55,574 nt of DNA from a virus: positions 1 to 55,574 of IMG/VR virus record IMGVR_UViG_3300019458_000232. One strand, 5' to 3'. Of the stretch, positions 42,281 through 50,325 are shown one piece after another; the first letter of the stretch is position 1; every line of letters begins with the position of its first letter. The notes beneath the pieces are model-generated. The model saw only the letters and a program-made list of their open reading frames with translations. It ran no database searches and had not been told where the DNA came from. The position numbers were made by a program, and so were the translations under genes.

Positions 42281-42865
42281 CTAGTGTGGCTTTGGCGGGT
42301 TGAGCAGACGTGAAATCGGCTTGACCTGCTTCAACAAGAATTCCATCTGATCCGCAAGAATGTTGCGATTCATAAGAATCAAGTATTCAGCGCGGTTCGG
42401 CGCATACGGCACGTAGAGCAACTTCATGTGAGCTTCTTCCGGAGTACGGTTGTCCTTCACCTTGTTGCAACCACCACAAGCAGTTACGACGTTTTCCCAA
42501 CGGTCCTTACCACCACGCGAGCGCGGCGTCACGTGATCACGTGTCAAGTCTTCGTACTTGAACATGCCACCACAGTACGCACACATCTGATGGTCGCGAC
42601 GGAAGAGGGCACGGTTGGTCAGCACTGGCGTGCGGTGAATGTGCGTATCAGCAACTTCACCAGCAACAGCAATGATGGAGTTCAGGTCCATAAACGAACG
42701 GTCGCCCGTTAGTCGTGAACGACCACCGTAGACAGTGTATCCGTCGGTACCGACTGCCCACGCAACGAGATCTTTCGCGTAGTAATACACGGCGTCTTCG
42801 TACGTAATCCAACGGCATGGATTTCCAGCCTTGTCGAGCTGGAGAATCAGCGGATGTTCAGCCAT
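42281..42865 (-). CDS. HNH endonuclease
   Basis: 194 residues from ATG 42865 with AGGAGGT 6 nt upstream. The HNH zinc module is complete: CAYCGG, TRDHVTPRSRGGKDRWENVV, and CGGCNKVKDNRTPEEA. Proteins of this type are common in bacteria, cyanobacteria and phages and are not necessarily mobile. The N-terminal 100 residues are an extra folded domain. A late box and a sigma70-like promoter precede it. Confidence 0.85.
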   Translation of the reverse strand: MAEHPLILQLDKAGNPCRWITYEDAVYYYAKDLVAWAVGTDGYTVYGGRSRLTGDRSFMDLNSIIAVAGEVADTHIHRTPVLTNRALFRRDHQMCAYCGGMFKYEDLTRDHVTPRSRGGKDRWENVVTACGGCNKVKDNRTPEEAHMKLLYVPYAPNRAEYLILMNRNILADQMEFLLKQVKPISRLLNPPKPH

Positions 42866-42892
42866 AATACACCTCCTCACTTGTTTCACAAG

Positions 42893-42943
42893 TATTTACG
42901 TGTGAATCTGTGGAACTGTACACAGAATATGTAATAAGGTCAA
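42893..42943 (-). promoter_or_regulatory. Sigma70-like promoter and late box for the HNH-def operon
   Basis: Minus strand TTGACC (42943..42938), 17-nt spacer, TACAGT (42920..42915); then CGTAAATA at 42900..42893, 28 nt before the ATG. The -35 region AGTTGACCTT matches those of the tmRNA and nadM promoters. Confidence 0.55.
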
Positions 42944-43263
42944 CTAATTGTCTCTTCATTTTCTTTCTCCTGTAAAAGCTTGAATTTCCGAAGTGGTTTA
43001 CGTTGTTGATCATACAAAGGCTGTGTGGCAATTGCCGTATTGCCTGTGTCATAATCTGGTTCGAAAAACAATTCAAATTCAATTCCATGTCGTCCAAGAT
43101 ATTGTGCAACATTCATTAGGTGGTGCTGATCCTTCACACCACACAGCACAATGTGCAATGGTTGTTCGGGTTTTTCGAATCGAAAGCTCGCTTCACTTGC
43201 TGCATGAGAAGCTTGCACGATTTGTTGTGGGTGCGACAAATCTTCTCGGACGAAAATATACAT
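42940..43263 (-). CDS. PTH2-like peptidyl-tRNA hydrolase family protein
   Basis: 107 residues. MYIFVREDLSHPQQIVQASHAASEA matches the start of the Pth2 fold (seen in parts: IFVREDLS and QIVQASHAA), with the conserved strand-loop-helix. LHIVLCGVKDQHHL and IEFELFFEPDYDTGNTAIAT correspond to the second half, including the Asp-x-Gly-x-Thr-type loop. Pth2 releases peptides from tRNA. The protein lies beside the deformylase group. Activity is not certain because the N-terminal Lys of archaeal Pth2 is not seen. Confidence 0.68.
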   Translation of the reverse strand: MYIFVREDLSHPQQIVQASHAASEASFRFEKPEQPLHIVLCGVKDQHHLMNVAQYLGRHGIEFELFFEPDYDTGNTAIATQPLYDQQRKPLRKFKLLQEKENEETIS

Positions 43264-43277
43264 ATATGGAATCTAGC

Positions 43278-43658
43278 TCATTTGTGTGCCTCCAAAACTG
43301 TAAGGATGTTTGTCCAATGTTCTTCGGTGAGTGTTTCACCATAGCGCATGCAGAACGGAACCGCCCAGCCATACTTCTGGCCTGACCTTTCGTGATGCTC
43401 ACGCTGTGTTTTGCGATGTTTGATGTTGAATTTGAGATTGTTTACTGCGTACTCAAACGTACGCCATGGATTTTTATTGTAGTGGCTGTTGATTTTCTTT
43501 TCGTTCACGAATGGCGAAAACCCGCAACGTAAATCACGGCCTCGAATCAGATTGTAAAGAACGTGATCTTGCGTCGTGGCGATCTTACCACGCGAAAGTT
43601 GGCGGAATGCTTCTTGGTACTGCTTAAATTGCTGTTTGTCAGGAATGACGTAATTCAT
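43278..43658 (-). CDS. Hypothetical protein
   Basis: 126 residues, Lys/Arg/Asn/Tyr-rich, including NLIRGRDLRCGFSPFVN and NSHYNKNPWRTFEYAVNNLK. No recognised family. It follows 15 nt upstream of the PTH2-like gene on the same strand. Confidence 0.6.
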   Translation of the reverse strand: MNYVIPDKQQFKQYQEAFRQLSRGKIATTQDHVLYNLIRGRDLRCGFSPFVNEKKINSHYNKNPWRTFEYAVNNLKFNIKHRKTQREHHERSGQKYGWAVPFCMRYGETLTEEHWTNILTVLEAHK

Positions 43659-43680
43659 TTTGTAAACTCCTAGTCAATGG

Positions 43681-43790
43681 TTAAAGGTAAAAACCGCGGA
43701 AAATGCCGACTAGGGCGTTTACGGAGGGATCCTAGGTCTACAAACCTAGGTGAACGGGCGAATCTACCCGCGTTTGACTGGCTGAATCAT
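43681..43790 (+). other. Structured intergenic segment, possibly a tRNA-like remnant
   Basis: The 217-nt gap between 43658 and 43876 contains a perfect 7-bp hairpin CCTAGGT-CTACAA-ACCTAGG (43731-43750) followed by CGGG-CGAATCTA-CCCG (43755-43770). The order and spacing recall anticodon and T arms, and GCCGACTAGGGCG upstream could be a degraded D-arm, but no acceptor stem closes properly. Noncoding structure is the safest label. Confidence 0.3.
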
Positions 43791-43862
43791 TGTTTCTTTA
43801 GTCATGTGAAAATTCCTTTCGACGAAAGTATATATGTCTTGTCCCTCTTTGTCAACGAGGCC

Positions 43863-43870
43863 GATAAATA
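43863..43870 (+). promoter_or_regulatory. Late promoter box GATAAATA very close to a start codon
   Basis: GATAAATA ends 5 nt before the ATG at 43876, so a late transcript would begin at or near the start codon. Confidence 0.45.
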
Positions 43871-43875
43871 TCTAC

Positions 43876-44181
43876 ATGAAACTCAACGAGATTACCCGCC
43901 GCGCCTTCTTGGGCGCCATTCTAGGAACCGCTGCAACAGTCGCAATGGGGCAGCCTCATCGTCCGTATGACCCGAACAACGATCCTTGGGATAAGCTTCA
44001 TCAAGGTATGACATACGGAGAAGTTCACGCGTTGCTTGGTGAGCCGACCCGCATAAAAACATGGGGTGAAATAACGAACTGGGAATACGGGATGGCAACA
44101 GTTCGATTCTGGAAAGGCAAACTGACCGATTGGTCTTATCCTGGTGCTAAAAAGAATCGGGGTCCGTCGCATCCGAAGTAA
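43876..44181 (+). CDS. Exported SmpA/OmlA (BamE)-like protein with Tat-like signal
   Basis: 101 residues from ATG 43876. The N-terminus ITRRAFLGAILGTAATVAMG has a twin-arginine motif and hydrophobic core. The mature part GMTYGEVHALLGEPTRIKTW, NWEYGMATVRFWKGKLTDW follows the SmpA/OmlA pattern (GMxxxEVxxLLGxP, W-x-Y, F-x-G). BamE-like domains bind envelope partners in Gram-negative bacteria. An exported phage copy may interact with the outer membrane or act at infection or lysis; this is inference. Confidence 0.65.
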   Translation: MKLNEITRRAFLGAILGTAATVAMGQPHRPYDPNNDPWDKLHQGMTYGEVHALLGEPTRIKTWGEITNWEYGMATVRFWKGKLTDWSYPGAKKNRGPSHPK

Positions 44182-44386
44182 TCACGACCATGTCGTCGGT
44201 TCGAACATTGCGAACGAGTGCATGTGGTCTTGTGCCCTTAACAATGAAGCAGGTGCAATGACACTGTGGTCGAAACATACATCCTAGAATTTCAAGTGCT
44301 TTATCAACTGCTTCGTCAATTCTTTTGAAGGGGTGGGCTTGGTAATTCTTTCCAGTTGAGCGTTCTACACGAAAAAAGAAATCCAT
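44147..44386 (-). CDS. Hypothetical protein
   Basis: 79 residues, with a His/Cys-rich centre (FRPQCHCTC). No recognised family. It is convergent with, and overlaps by 35 nt, the BamE-like gene. A late box CATAAATA (44465..44458) lies 72 nt upstream, inside the 3' end of the fibre gene. Confidence 0.5.
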   Translation of the reverse strand: MDFFFRVERSTGKNYQAHPFKRIDEAVDKALEILGCMFRPQCHCTCFIVKGTRPHALVRNVRTDDMVVITSDATDPDSF

Positions 44387-44457
44387 TGGATGGTCTCCTT
44401 ATTGTTTTGCAATAGTTTAAATTGTTAAAACAGGTAAAACAACTACAAGAAAGATTT

Positions 44458-44465
44458 TATTTATG
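44458..44465 (-). promoter_or_regulatory. Late promoter box CATAAATA
   Basis: Minus strand, inside the last codons of the fibre gene, 72 nt upstream of the 79-residue gene. Confidence 0.4.
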
Positions 44466-47106
44466 TTGCGTTAGGAATGACGGACTTAAGCGTGACATAA
44501 CCCAACCAAACCCAGTTTTCAGCCGCAACACCTGTAACAGTAATTGCTAGAGCTTCATTGGTATTGTCGGCGGTAATATTTGCATCCGTGGTTGCATCAG
44601 ACTCCGCCAGTACTGTTTTGGTTGGCGCGACGAGTAGTGTTGTATTATTTGCGTTGTCACGGAAAAGCACCCCGTCCGTAAACTTGTAAACAGCGTAATC
44701 ATTATTAGCAACAGTTTGGCCTTGACCAATAACCACGGCGTCAAAATGCCACACCCTACTTGCCGAGATTGTAAGTCGAGCGCTGTCAAAGGTGCGTAGT
44801 TCCGATGGAGTTGCACTAGTCGTACGTAGACGCATTTGAACAACAGCTTCGTGCGAAGCAAAATCACCACCAGCAGCGCCAGTCGTTAGCTGACGCTCCA
44901 CAGCGCTTCCAAACTCGGCGATACGAGCTGTGGCAGCACCTGTGCCAGTAAAGAAGGTTCGTGGTTGTGCGTTCGTAACGGTATAACCCATTGTAATGGC
45001 TTGTGATTCATTACTAATCGCCAAGGTACCAATAGCAATCGAATCACCCGCAGTTACGCCAGTTTCAGCACTTGGGCCTAAAGCAACAGAAAATTGACCA
45101 CTTGCATTTGCGGAATTACCGATGGCCAGTGGCGATTGAATCCCATCTGCTACAGCACCAGCACCTATCGCTATTGCGCTTGGTCCGTCAATAATGGTAC
45201 TTACTCCGATCGCAATGGAATTGGCTTCGCCGGTACCAGTCCCATTGGCGGATTTTCCGATTGCAATTATGTTTGTGCCCTGTGCGTTTGCACTACTACC
45301 TATAGTAATCGCTTCTATTCCATTTGAAGTAGCAGCAATACCAATTGCTATAGCTCCGAATTGGTTTGAGCCTGAACCTGTACCAATTGTGATTCCAAAG
45401 GTTGCATTTGACTGAGAATTTGGACCAATTACAACGCTATTCGTTGCTGTGCCAAATTGTCCTGCACTTGCACCAGTACCCCACACGACAGCGTCATCGG
45501 CTTGATTGATCGCTCCCGAGCCGATTGCAACTGCATTATTGCCTGACGCATTAGGTGGTGTCGCCGCAACAGGATTAGCATCGTAGAGTGCCGGGGAAAC
45601 TGAAGACCATGACGGTGCAACGCCTGGGCCACCCGATACGATTGCTTGACCAGCCGTTCCCGATGCACCCTCGACCAACCACTCACCTGTTGAAAGAATA
45701 GTAAGTCTTGGCAAACCTGTAGTGGACAACGCAATACTAGCTCCAACTTCTAGTGTATCACCATTACCACCTGTGATTGTAACGATACCGTCAGTGCCAC
45801 CACCAGAACCAGCTGTGATATTGATATCACCACCAGCCCCAGAAAGGCTTGTACCACCATTAATGTTGACAATACCAGCAGCACCCGGTCCTGATGAATT
45901 ACCACCCGCAAGAGTAGTTATTCCTGCTGTTCCAACAAACGTGGCACCGGATGTTATATTGATACTGCCCGCATTAGTTCCAACACCATTTGTACCACCC
46001 GTTATATTAACGTCGCCTGGACTACCACTACCACCCGCAGTCCCCGTTGCTATATTAACATCACCGCTATTACCAGTACCAAAAGCACTTTGACCACTGG
46101 TTATGAAAACAGAACCCCCCTCGGCACTGTTTGGCGTACCAAAACCATCTCCTCCTGCGAGATACAGATCCCCACCAGTAAATCCAGAACCACTGGTAAG
46201 ACCAGCTCGAAGGACAGCATAAGCTCCATTCATACCAAATGAATCTGCTGCCACAAGAAGAACACCCGTACCTGGAGATACTGCAAAGTTTCCAAACAAC
46301 GAAAGGGCGCCATTTATTGGATCGAATGTAAAGTTTGGTGAACTATCAATACCAGCGCCCGTTCCGTATACGATTTGGTTTGCTGGTTCCGCTGGTGTTG
46401 GTGCGACGGTATTAATCCAATTCGTTCCATTGAATGACAAGAATTGGCCTGATGATGGTGCTGTGAGAACAACATCTTGAAGTTGATCCAAAGAAATACC
46501 ACTCTCGCCTTCAACAAACAACACACTGAAGTGATCTACGTCTAGCGTTGCACCAACACCACTTGTTGCACCTTTTGATACTTGTGCAATCGGAGCACCT
46601 GAGCCACCAGGAAGATTCGTTGAGATTGTATGAACGAGAATACCATTGTTATAGAACTGCCAGCTTGCACCTGTATTGACGGCACGGAGAGGTCCGGCGA
46701 TGATAAAGGCTGGACCTGTTGTCTGGCCGCCTCCATTACTACAAAAAGGAACTGCAGTCGTTGTCGTGATCATCCAGCCAACGGCATCTATGTAGCTCGG
46801 TGAGCCGCTGTCAGCAATCATTATCAATCCATTATCACCTGGTCCTGCGGATGTGATTGCAGCTATCCACGAAAATTCGTCAACGCTTGTAAAATTGATT
46901 GGTGTTGGAAGTAAACCACCAGCAGAAATGCCTGTTGAATGACCACCCGTGATTCCAGTGGTAATTCGCACTGCACCAAACGAAGCATTCGCAACGTTCG
47001 TAACAGTTCCGCTTCCGACTGCATTGAAAAGTGTCCAACCTAGACCCGTTCCTGTTACGAAATCATCAAACAAACCACGAGTTGCTGTGTCAAATGGTAC
47101 GGCCAC
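44461..47106 (-). CDS. Large tail fibre/adhesin with Gly-rich and YadA-like repeats
   Basis: 881 residues from a GTG start at 47106. Residues 1-210 look like a carbohydrate-binding or lectin-like beta domain. About 300-470 is a Gly-rich repeat zone (units such as GGDINITSG, GGSGSPGDVNITGG). About 520-690 consists of head repeats of the trimeric YadA type (NAVAIGSGA, SIAIGVST, AIAIGAGA, DSIAIGTLA), predicted to form a left-handed beta-roll in a trimer. A beta C-terminal domain ends the protein. This fits a host-binding fibre. A late box GATAAATA (47138..47131) and GGGAG precede it. Confidence 0.82.
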   Translation of the reverse strand: MAVPFDTATRGLFDDFVTGTGLGWTLFNAVGSGTVTNVANASFGAVRITTGITGGHSTGISAGGLLPTPINFTSVDEFSWIAAITSAGPGDNGLIMIADSGSPSYIDAVGWMITTTTAVPFCSNGGGQTTGPAFIIAGPLRAVNTGASWQFYNNGILVHTISTNLPGGSGAPIAQVSKGATSGVGATLDVDHFSVLFVEGESGISLDQLQDVVLTAPSSGQFLSFNGTNWINTVAPTPAEPANQIVYGTGAGIDSSPNFTFDPINGALSLFGNFAVSPGTGVLLVAADSFGMNGAYAVLRAGLTSGSGFTGGDLYLAGGDGFGTPNSAEGGSVFITSGQSAFGTGNSGDVNIATGTAGGSGSPGDVNITGGTNGVGTNAGSINITSGATFVGTAGITTLAGGNSSGPGAAGIVNINGGTSLSGAGGDINITAGSGGGTDGIVTITGGNGDTLEVGASIALSTTGLPRLTILSTGEWLVEGASGTAGQAIVSGGPGVAPSWSSVSPALYDANPVAATPPNASGNNAVAIGSGAINQADDAVVWGTGASAGQFGTATNSVVIGPNSQSNATFGITIGTGSGSNQFGAIAIGIAATSNGIEAITIGSSANAQGTNIIAIGKSANGTGTGEANSIAIGVSTIIDGPSAIAIGAGAVADGIQSPLAIGNSANASGQFSVALGPSAETGVTAGDSIAIGTLAISNESQAITMGYTVTNAQPRTFFTGTGAATARIAEFGSAVERQLTTGAAGGDFASHEAVVQMRLRTTSATPSELRTFDSARLTISASRVWHFDAVVIGQGQTVANNDYAVYKFTDGVLFRDNANNTTLLVAPTKTVLAESDATTDANITADNTNEALAITVTGVAAENWVWLGYVTLKSVIPNAT

Positions 47107-47130
47107 GTGAAATCTCCCGAAATGTGTAAA

Positions 47131-47138
47131 TATTTATC
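47131..47138 (-). promoter_or_regulatory. Late promoter box GATAAATA for the fibre gene
   Basis: Minus strand GATAAATA, 25 nt upstream of the GTG start at 47106. Confidence 0.6.
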
Positions 47139-47153
47139 GTTTTCGAGGAGAAA

Positions 47154-47900
47154 CTACTGAAGTTCAGTATCAAGAAAAGCCAGCAGGGTTTTTGCTTCTC
47201 GAAAACTCATCCGTAATAGTCGATACTCACATTGCCGGGCGAATTGTGTTTTTGTTTCATCATGAATCTTGAATCTTTCAAACCGATTGTTCTTATGAAA
47301 GAGGGGGGATTGCTTGAAGTGTTGCTCACCATCATATTCCAATAACAAATTTTTGGAAGGAATGTAGAAATCGAAAACAAGCTTTCGGTTTGTGAATGGT
47401 GATCGACAATTGTCGAATTTCTTTTGACGGATAAAGACAATATTGCGTTCGGTAAGTGCCTTGGCAATGCGTTCCTCAACAAATGATCCCTTTGACGAAC
47501 AGGTAGGGCAGGCTTGACCGGTGAGATGTTTTTCGGCTCGAGCAATACGAAACAATCCGTGTGTGGGACAAAGAATTTCAATCGGCTTATGACTTGCAAT
47601 ATAACAAACGTTTGTGTAATCATAAACCTTTCCGTGTATCACTTCCGCTCGCTGTTGAAATTCTTTTTTCGTCAACACCGTCCTTTCTCGATTTCGTTTT
47701 GCTTTTGCAAGACGTTCACATTGTGGACAGCCTTGTTTGTGTGATGTGTGATTGTTTGGTCTTTGAGAGAATGATCCGTGTTGTTTACAAATAATCTCAA
47801 TCTTTGTAGCGGCATTTTTGTAAATAACACGCGAATAATCATAATGCTGACCGTGCACTTTTCGCGCCTTGTTTATAAAAAGAGTTGTATTGAGTCTCAT
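47154..47900 (-). mobile_element. Vsr/PD-(D/E)XK-type homing endonuclease with two DUF723-like repeats
   Basis: 248 residues. Two repeats of about 60 residues open the protein (FINKARKVHGQHYDYSRVIY and FQQRAEVIHGKVYDYTNVCY), each ending in a zinc ribbon (GCPQC, ACPTC). The C-terminal nuclease has Vsr-like motifs: FVEERIAKALTERNI, LVFDFYIPSKNLLLEYDGEQHF, then a helix with ETKTQFARQCEYRLLRM. This architecture is typical of free-standing homing endonucleases in large phages. It sits between the fibre and endolysin genes, facing away from the latter. Confidence 0.8.
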
Positions 47901-47929
47901 ATGTTCATATTTAGGAGGAGCTACAAACT

Positions 47930-48499
47930 ATGTCAAATTTCGATGTTGCAATAGAAGTCATTCTCAAAAACGAGGGGGGATTCGTGAATCACCCCAATGA
48001 TCCAGGTGGAGCAACCTCCTATGGTATCAGCCTACGATTTTTGGCCGAACATCCAGAGCTTGGGGATTTTGATTTAGACGGTGATGTAGATATTGAAGAT
48101 ATTGCGAATATGACACGTGAACAAGCGATCGAAATTTACCGTATCTGTTGGTGGGACCAATATGGCTACGGGCGCATCATTGACCAAACAATTGCTACAA
48201 AGGTCTTTGATCATTCTGTGAACATGGGTGCAAAACGAGCTCACATTCTTCTCCAGACAGCGTTAAACAAAGCATTTGGTTTGAACCTATCAGTTGATGG
48301 TGTTTTGGGCAATGCGTCTTGTAATGCGATCAATCATTGCCTAGATGGCGACCAAGAACAGATACTGTTGTCAGCATATTGCGAAGAGATTTGGGGCTTT
48401 TATTCACGCCTTATCGCTGGTAATCCGAAGTTTAAAGTGTTCGAAAGAGGTTGGAAGCGACGAGCGTTTGAACTCTGCGGAGCAAATGAATTAGGTTGA
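47930..48499 (+). CDS. GH108-family muramidase endolysin with EF-hand-like insert
   Basis: 189 residues. Catalytic Glu15 is in KNEGGFVNHPNDPGGATSYGI, the GH108 signature (seen as NEGGFVNHPNDPGG). Residues 46-58 (DFDLDGDVDIEDI) are an EF-hand/dockerin-like calcium loop. The C-terminal half has the peptidoglycan-binding pattern of these enzymes (LSVDGVLGNASCNAIN). It cleaves the glycan strand of the cell wall at lysis. No signal peptide, so it needs a holin. AGGAGG precedes the ATG. Confidence 0.88.
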   Translation: MSNFDVAIEVILKNEGGFVNHPNDPGGATSYGISLRFLAEHPELGDFDLDGDVDIEDIANMTREQAIEIYRICWWDQYGYGRIIDQTIATKVFDHSVNMGAKRAHILLQTALNKAFGLNLSVDGVLGNASCNAINHCLDGDQEQILLSAYCEEIWGFYSRLIAGNPKFKVFERGWKRRAFELCGANELG

Positions 48500-48525
48500 C
48501 CTTTGACCCCTTTTAGGAGATGGTA

Positions 48526-48633
48526 ATGGAACTTGTACGCTATGTTGTGGCTTTTGCACTTGAAAACCCATATACTTTTGGAGCAATACTATTTGTTATT
48601 GGTGGTTTGATTGCCGCCTTTACTGCCAAATGA
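48526..48633 (+). CDS. Small membrane protein next to the endolysin (holin candidate)
   Basis: 35 residues from ATG 48526, with AGGAG 6-7 nt upstream; an in-frame ATG at 48520 is possible. It has one strong transmembrane helix (FGAILFVIGGLIAAF) after an amphipathic start (MELVRYVVAFALENP). The gene sits 26 nt after the endolysin stop and 6 nt before a phosphoesterase gene. Size and location suit a pinholin-like or lysis accessory protein, but no family is recognised. Confidence 0.6.
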   Translation: MELVRYVVAFALENPYTFGAILFVIGGLIAAFTAK

Positions 48634-48639
48634 GTTAAC

Positions 48640-49440
48640 ATGAAACTCCGGATTTTTTCCGATTTGCACATTGAATTTACCGATTATCATTTCGAGAAGC
48701 TCGATGATGATAAAGAGACTATTTGTATCCTTGCTGGCGATATTGGTGTTCCGTTGAATCGACCGGGCGAGCCGAGTCCATTAATGGCGTTCCTTGGTCG
48801 TGCTAGTGAACAATTCAAACGTGTTCTGTATGTTGTTGGCAACCATGAATACTATCATGGCTGGTTTCCAGCAACTCGACGACATATTGCTGAGGACATT
48901 GAAGATGCTAAATTTGGCAACGTGATCCTTCTCGAGGATGCAATGCATGTTGAAGACAACGTTGCATTCATTGGTGCTACACTATGGACATACTTGAATC
49001 CAATTGGTGCTCATCACGCAATGGCTTACATGAATGACTTTCGCATCATCAAGAAACAGGACGGAGCTCTTGTTCGTCGTTTCCGTCCGGAAGATGCGAA
49101 TATTGTCCATGAAACTTCGAAGCATTTTATCAAGACTGCGGCTCAGTTGGCACACGAGAATGGTCAGAAGGTTGTTGTGATCACTCATCATGGCCCTTCG
49201 TACCAGTCTGTTCATGCTCGCTATAAAGACAGCATGATGAATGATGCATTCGTTTCGAATCTGGAACCACTGATTGAAACAATTCATCCTGTTTTGTGGA
49301 TTCATGGTCATGTGCACGATCCATTCGATTACATGGTCGATGAGACTCGTGTAATTGCGAATCCTCGTGGCTACCCACAAGAGCAGATTCGTTCGAGAGC
49401 TGAAAAACGCCACGACCCTCTTTTGGCCGTAGAAGTCTAG
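48640..49440 (+). CDS. Calcineurin-like metallophosphoesterase
   Basis: 266 residues. Motifs in order: IFSDLHIEF, LAGDIGV, VVGNHEYYHG, ITHHGPS and WIHGHVHDP. The GNHEYY form and the long insert resemble bacterial YkuE/Icc-like phosphoesterases commonly found in phages. Substrate unknown. This is the third calcineurin-fold enzyme in the window and is distinct in sequence from the other two. Confidence 0.82.
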   Translation: MKLRIFSDLHIEFTDYHFEKLDDDKETICILAGDIGVPLNRPGEPSPLMAFLGRASEQFKRVLYVVGNHEYYHGWFPATRRHIAEDIEDAKFGNVILLEDAMHVEDNVAFIGATLWTYLNPIGAHHAMAYMNDFRIIKKQDGALVRRFRPEDANIVHETSKHFIKTAAQLAHENGQKVVVITHHGPSYQSVHARYKDSMMNDAFVSNLEPLIETIHPVLWIHGHVHDPFDYMVDETRVIANPRGYPQEQIRSRAEKRHDPLLAVEV

Positions 49441-49460
49441 GCCGAGTTTATCTACACAAG

Positions 49461-49468
49461 CATAAATA
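49461..49468 (+). promoter_or_regulatory. T4-late-like promoter box CATAAATA
   Basis: CATAAATA, 21 nt upstream of the ATG at 49490, which has GGAGAG before it. Confidence 0.58.
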
Positions 49469-49489
49469 GCTGAAATATGGAGAGAACCC

Positions 49490-49795
49490 ATGAGTAAGCT
49501 ACTTGAAGAAATGCGTAAATTTGCTGGTATTCCTGTTGCGGCGCCGCCAGAAGGATTAAAGCGTCTTCCACCAATTAAACTCACGGAAGAAGATGTTTCA
49601 GCCGAACACATTGCGAAGGAGCGTGAAGTGTTTAACGCTTGCATCAAGTCTTGCGAAGAAATCCTCAAGATGTGTGAGGCCCGCCTGAAAGAAAAAGGCC
49701 TAAGCGATGAACACCGCAAACAATACACAGAGATGTGTGCTTGCACAAAAGAACACGTCGCAGGGCTGAAAAAGCACCTCGCAAGTTATAAGTAG
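49490..49795 (+). CDS. Hypothetical helical protein with cysteine pairs
   Basis: 101 residues. Residues 38-100 form a predicted helical hairpin with spaced cysteines (CIKSCEEILKMCEARL, YTEMCACTKEH), an arrangement that could be a disulfide-linked or metal-binding four-helix unit. The N-terminus MSKLLEEMRKFAG recalls the MKxxEL starts of other small late proteins. No family recognised. Confidence 0.6.
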   Translation: MSKLLEEMRKFAGIPVAAPPEGLKRLPPIKLTEEDVSAEHIAKEREVFNACIKSCEEILKMCEARLKEKGLSDEHRKQYTEMCACTKEHVAGLKKHLASYK

Positions 49796-49803
49796 GTCAT
49801 CCT

Positions 49804-50225
49804 ATGAAGCTGGAAACGCTTCACAATCAAACACGAGATGCGCTGGACTTCCGCTATCACCATCTTTATGGACAACTAATGTCTTGTACAAACAAATGCG
49901 AGCGGATTATGTGAAAGAATATGACGAGTGGCCTGAGATGTTTACTTCAGACACGTTCGGTCGCGTGCGTTATCCTATCATTGTTGAAAGAAAATTTGGT
50001 CAAGCAACCAAACGTGTTGGTGAGTGGGAAGACAAAGAGAAAGAGAAAGAGAAACTGAATCTCGGTATTTCATCAGAAGGATTTCATATTTGGTTGGATT
50101 GGCCCGGGCATGAAAAATTTCAGCCATTAGTTGTGCAATTAACAAAAATCGTCCAAGCCACGGTTGAGCATGGAATTGTAGCCGATAATCCTTCTTCGTG
50201 GTGGGAGAAGTTACTAAACTGGTAA
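49804..50225 (+). pseudogene. Hypothetical protein gene with a one-base frame break
   Basis: A frame starting MKLETLHNQTRDALDF at 49804 stops at about 49912. A second frame running to 50225 (YKQMRADYVKEYDEWPEM and on) starts only at TTG 49884 or ATG 49896. Adding one T at about 49883 (TCTTG to TCTTTG) joins them into a 141-residue protein reading GQLMSLYKQMRADYV. The C-terminal frame ends in PSSWWEKLLNW. Either a sequence error or a true mutation. No family recognised. Confidence 0.6.
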
Positions 50226-50227
50226 CC

Positions 50228-50325
50228 AATAAATACATATGTTGACCTTTTACGATTGCTTATCGTAGAATGGCCATAGGTGGAGGGATAGACCCTCAAC
50301 CACTAATTTTGGAAGGATTTTCCAA
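50228..50325 (+). promoter_or_regulatory. Promoters and structured leader of the NadM-Nudix gene
   Basis: AATAAATA (50228-50235) is followed by TTGACC (50242-50247), an 18-nt spacer and TAGAAT (50266-50271). Two hairpins are visible: TACGAT-TGCTT-ATCGTA (50251-50267, overlapping the promoter) and GGTGGAGGG-ATAGA-CCCTCAACC (50279-50301, one mismatch). The second lies in the leader 24 nt before the ATG at 50326 and could regulate translation. No known riboswitch was recognised. Confidence 0.5.

Noticed and set aside
45722-46093. Plus-strand proline-rich frame
   Set aside because: Antisense of the Gly-rich repeat part of the fibre gene.
44461-47106. Repeats as CRISPR or DNA repeat array
   Set aside because: The repetition is at protein level (Gly-rich and AIG units) with varied DNA; there are no spacers.
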